Both the position numbers and the translations under genes were made by a program. Shown piece by piece: positions 61,180 to 64,000 of a DNA stretch of 64,000 bases. The notes beneath the pieces are model-generated. The model was given only the letters and a program-made list of their open reading frames with translations, had not been told where the DNA came from and did no database searches. The DNA lies in the NCBI GenBank assembly GCA_922989275.2, contig OV277862.1, positions 69,515,832 through 69,579,831 of the forward strand, written 5' to 3'. The DNA comes from Gari tellinella (lineage: Eukaryota; Mollusca; Bivalvia; Cardiida; Psammobiidae). Within the stretch, counting starts at the first letter, position 1; each line of letters begins with the position of its first letter.

Positions 61180-61315
61180 CATTCGTGTTAATAATTTAAT
61201 TGATTTATCAAACTCGTCGTTTTAGAAAACGATAAAAACTCGGCAAAGCCTCGTTTTTATCGTTTTCTAAAAGACTCGTTTAATAAATCCAATAAATTAT
61301 GAACACTCATGTAAT
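61180..61315. mobile_element. Foldback hairpin element
   Basis: ATATAACATTCGTGTTAATA, ATTTATCAAACTCGTC and TTTTAGAAAACGATAAAAAC pair with their complements around CTCGGCAAAGCCTCG. The arms are about 60 bases with few mismatches. Confidence 0.8.
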
Positions 61316-61450
61316 ATCCTATATGTTTAGGATAATAAATTCTGTTAAAAAATACATTTAAAAAAAAAAAGAAGAAGCTCTGGTGTCATCCGAACCCGTG
61401 ACCCTGCATGCGGAGACAAATATGAAAAAAGGGAAACGCATTTACCCACG
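61316..61450 (-). repeat. tRNA-like SINE head with family body
   Basis: Minus strand: A-box-like AGCCGCGTGGGTAAATGCG, B box CACGGGTTCGGATGACACC, a TTCTTC/T-run, then AAATACATTTTTTAACAGAAT, which also follows the tRNA-like block at 45169-45256. The plus-strand open frame over it is not coding. Confidence 0.55.
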
Positions 61451-62259
61451 CGGCTACTGGCGCTCTCTATCTATAGGGGAGACCGGGGCTAGTCCGGCCC
61501 CATTTACGAAAACTAACAATTTTCCAGTGGTTATTACAGATGGCTATCTAAAAACTATATATGCAATTAAGGCATAATGGGACCGAAGTAGCCACGATAT
61601 ACTGCGCCGCGCGTCTCCTGTCTATATGGGGAAATATTAAGTTACAGATCTCGGGTCAAGAAGGCCGAACTTGCCCCGCATTGGGGTAAGTCCGGTCAAC
61701 CCATGGGGCAAGTTCGGCATACAGACACTGTTCAAAGCTATTATTATATTTCGTAGAACTAGCTTGTAGGAGGGGGTGTAATACAAGAACAGTTATTATA
61801 TAATCATAATGTAGGTTTAATAATTCATTTAGGAACTTTGATAAAGATTCACCAGTCCCTTACAAACAATGTAGACCCAGAACACTGTTTACAAAAGAGA
61901 TCCTGTTGTGTATGTAAACAACACAAAATCATTTGCAAAAGATGCAGACCCCTAATTACTGTAGTCTGACCCGGATCTACATTGTTAACCATGAACTGAT
62001 AAATGGTTGCCGCAAAAAATCTTAATACTTGAACACGGACAAAACATTTAAAATTCTATAAGCGTGTAACAATAGTGCAAAGTTGGGCTTATGTCTGAAA
62101 TATCAGCGCTTAACTATCGGTCCGATATCGATAGTCGATACTGACCAATTTGTACCACATACGTTTGTAACATTTAAATTACAATGTATATACAAGAGAA
62201 AATTTCTCATCTAAACAATAATAACGTTAGTTACAAACGCATGTTACTTTTATCTGCCT

Positions 62260-62700
62260 CTACTCTATGTCCGAATTGCAATTGTCGCATTTATAGAACA
62301 GCATTCCCCTGGTGTCTGCACATTCATCATGTGCCCACATTTTGCAATTTGTGCATTGAGTCCATTTCTCATTAGGCTTACTATTTACCCAGTTATCAAG
62401 ACAAACTAAGCAAAAACATTCGTCCTTACTGTCTGAGTTTTCATCTCGTTTTGATGCCGACTAACACTTTAAACTGCTTTTAGGCTAGCTTAACTGTTGT
62501 ATTGCTTTTTTAGATTTAGACATTACTCTTTTTTCTGTGTTTTCTGTGTTTTACTTTGTGAACTGTTACTTTTCAATTTACGTTGGCATTGCTCTAATCT
62601 TAGGGCTTCTTTTTCGGGAGTGTCGGTGAGGATAGATGTCTTTCTACGTTTTCTTTTTCCAGACGAAATATTGCGCGTAGGTGCCCTTGGGTGGAATTTA
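62260..62700 (-). pseudogene. pogo/Tigger-type transposase C-terminus with PHD-like finger
   Basis: Minus-strand text: SGKRKRRKTSILTDTPEKEA near 62640, as in the basic linker of pogo-group (DDE_1) transposases. After frame changes it continues CFCLVCLDNWVNSKPNEKW, then TQCTNCKMWAHDECAD and FYKCDNCNSDIE, ending at TAG (62260). The C..C, C..C, H..C, C..C spacing is the small zinc finger that often ends these proteins. The DDE core is absent. Confidence 0.6.
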
Positions 62701-62939
62701 ACTGAAGCTGGAGCAAAGTCCTTTTTGTTTGAAATTGGAGTGGAATGAGCTTTAATTCCATTATCAGCGCTTTTTGCATTATCAGCTTTTTTTCAATGAC
62801 AGCAGCATAAGTTTCTTCACTAGTATTGTCAGAATTACTTGATGGGGTCATTGTGGTAGATGAATTTTCCGACGTTTGATGACATTCGGGTGCAGTTTCT
62901 GTTGTTTTACAAACAGCGCCACTGTAATGTGCATTGGCA

Positions 62940-63290
62940 TCAGAAACCAGTCAAAATTAAATACATGTACATGTATATACTTTTCTTTGGAACTATTTCT
63001 GGTCGGCTAGGGAGTATGTCATGAACACAATAGCTGTTGTCATTTGTTTCTCGAATGACAACAGCTTTCATGCTCATGGCATTGCAAAGAGCACTTAGGA
63101 AAATGTCACAAATATCGTTATTGTACTGTTTTTCTGTAATGTATTTTTCCACTGTCACCATTATATCATCACCAACCGCTTCTGTGAACCCTCTATAAAA
63201 GCCTGATTAGTACGTATTTCACTAGCGAGAAACTGTCCCAAATCATCGTCTGTGAACAACTTATCTTCAGCAGCATAAAGAGATGTTTTT
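62940..63290 (-). pseudogene. OTU-like domain fragment
   Basis: Frames joined around 63160 read DDDLGQFLASEIRTNQAFY, then MVTVEKYITEKQYNNDICDI, FLSALCNAMSMKAVVIRET and SRPEIVPKKSIYM. The EIR.N..FY..F, Y....DICD...ALCNA and I.P..P.I layout resembles OTU-like protease domains found in some invertebrate transposon-associated proteins. The catalytic Cys and His are not present in this fragment. Weak call. Confidence 0.4.
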
Positions 63291-64000
63291 AAATTCCAAC
63301 TTCATAACACCAATGTTTGACCCGAAATGAAGCTTCATACAAAATATCAGCAACCTAGCACAAGTATTAAACTTTAAAGCAACCCGTCCAAAAAACTTTA
63401 ACCTGGTCTAATGTAGCAAAAAACTTGTCCAAAACATGTCAAATATTGACAAAAATTAAAATTATTTTTAAATTTCAACTTCATTACATCAATGTTGACC
63501 CCTTATAAACCTCCATCAAAATTTCAGCATCCTGGCACAAGTATTAAGCTTTAAAATAACCCGTCCAAAAAAAACTTTAACCTTGGTCCACGTCCACGCT
63601 CACGCCTGGGGTATTGCATTAGCTCTGCTGTTCTACGAACAAGCGAGCTAAAAACGCACCAAAAATACACTCGTCGATATTACATGGGGGCAAGTTCGGC
63701 TACCGGCCGAACATGCCCCAGCTCAATAGGCTGAACTAGCCCCTGGCGGACGTTGCAAATACATCACGTGACACCGTCCAGTACGATGCACCAAGGAACT
63801 CAACAATGCGTTTAACCAAAACGCATCGTCATACTGTAGTAGACGTAGGTATATTATAATAAAAACATCAAAACTCTGGAGAATAATAAAAACTGAAACA
63901 TTAGTGAAAAATTTACTCATCAAGCTCGAAAATAAGACCCCGGTCAAAAAATATGTACGTTTCCCTTCTATGCGGCCATTGTATTCTGACGTAGAAAATA

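Larger units (their letters stand above)
61480..63745. mobile_element. Decayed element with GGGGCTAGTYCRGCC subterminal repeats
   Basis: Left GAGACCGGGGCTAGTCCGGC (61480) and right (complement) CAGGGGCTAGTTCAGCC (near 63740) are inverted. GGGGCAAGTTCGGC-type motifs recur near 61655-61725 and 63685-63718. The interior holds remnants of a pogo-type transposase C-terminus and an OTU-like fragment on the minus strand. Boundaries are approximate; 63315-63600 also holds two related blocks (ACTTCAT..CACCAATGTT, AACCCGTCCAAAAAA). Confidence 0.55.

Overview
This is a eukaryotic, AT-rich, intron-bearing window with very few host genes and a very dense load of mobile elements. The repeat types suggest a marine bivalve or similar lophotrochozoan: a B-box/NHL protein of the expanded molluscan type, CR1-like LINEs, tRNA-derived SINEs, palindrome-cored MITEs, and elements with a tandem-repeat core next to GTCCGTCC motifs. 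That assignment is inference; no taxonomic marker gene is present.

Layout. 1-15 kb: palindromic MITEs of three classes (TTAA target with CCC..GGG ends, piggyBac-like; TA target with CAGTG ends, Tc1/mariner or pogo-like; CAGGG ends with 5-6 bp duplications, hAT-like), plus one tandem-cored element at 12.0-13.3 kb. 15.2-16.9 kb: a B-box/coiled-coil/NHL-like gene on the minus strand, split in its coding region by a TTAA MITE. 17-22 kb: MITE fragments and a 42-bp minisatellite. 22.4-26.5 kb: a nearly complete but frameshifted CR1-like LINE. 26.9-32.2 kb: a 5.3-kb unit bounded by inverted repeats of about 61 bp. It holds a seven-finger C2H2 gene facing a long minus-strand gene that ends in a YqaJ-type exonuclease domain, with no DDE transposase visible. 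This is the best candidate here for an undescribed system. 32.4-37.5 kb: nested elements (a hAT-like 2.4-kb element with a 279-bp internal array and a further hAT-like MITE inside it). 38.2-40 kb: a LINE 3' end split by a foldback element. 40.8-47.3 kb: tandem-cored elements, MITEs and a TTAA element carrying a tRNA-like block. 48.0-54.5 kb: a decayed multi-exon transposase-like gene on the minus strand, invaded by MITEs and a LINE fragment. 55-61 kb: foldback hairpins and two more tandem-cored elements. 61.5-63.7 kb: a decayed element with a pogo-type C-terminal zinc finger and an unrelated OTU-like fragment.

Two themes link the window. The same long palindromic cores recur inside MITEs whose ends belong to different transposase classes. 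And two copies of one TTAA MITE family sit in coding exons so that their removal, leaving one TTAA, restores the reading frame.
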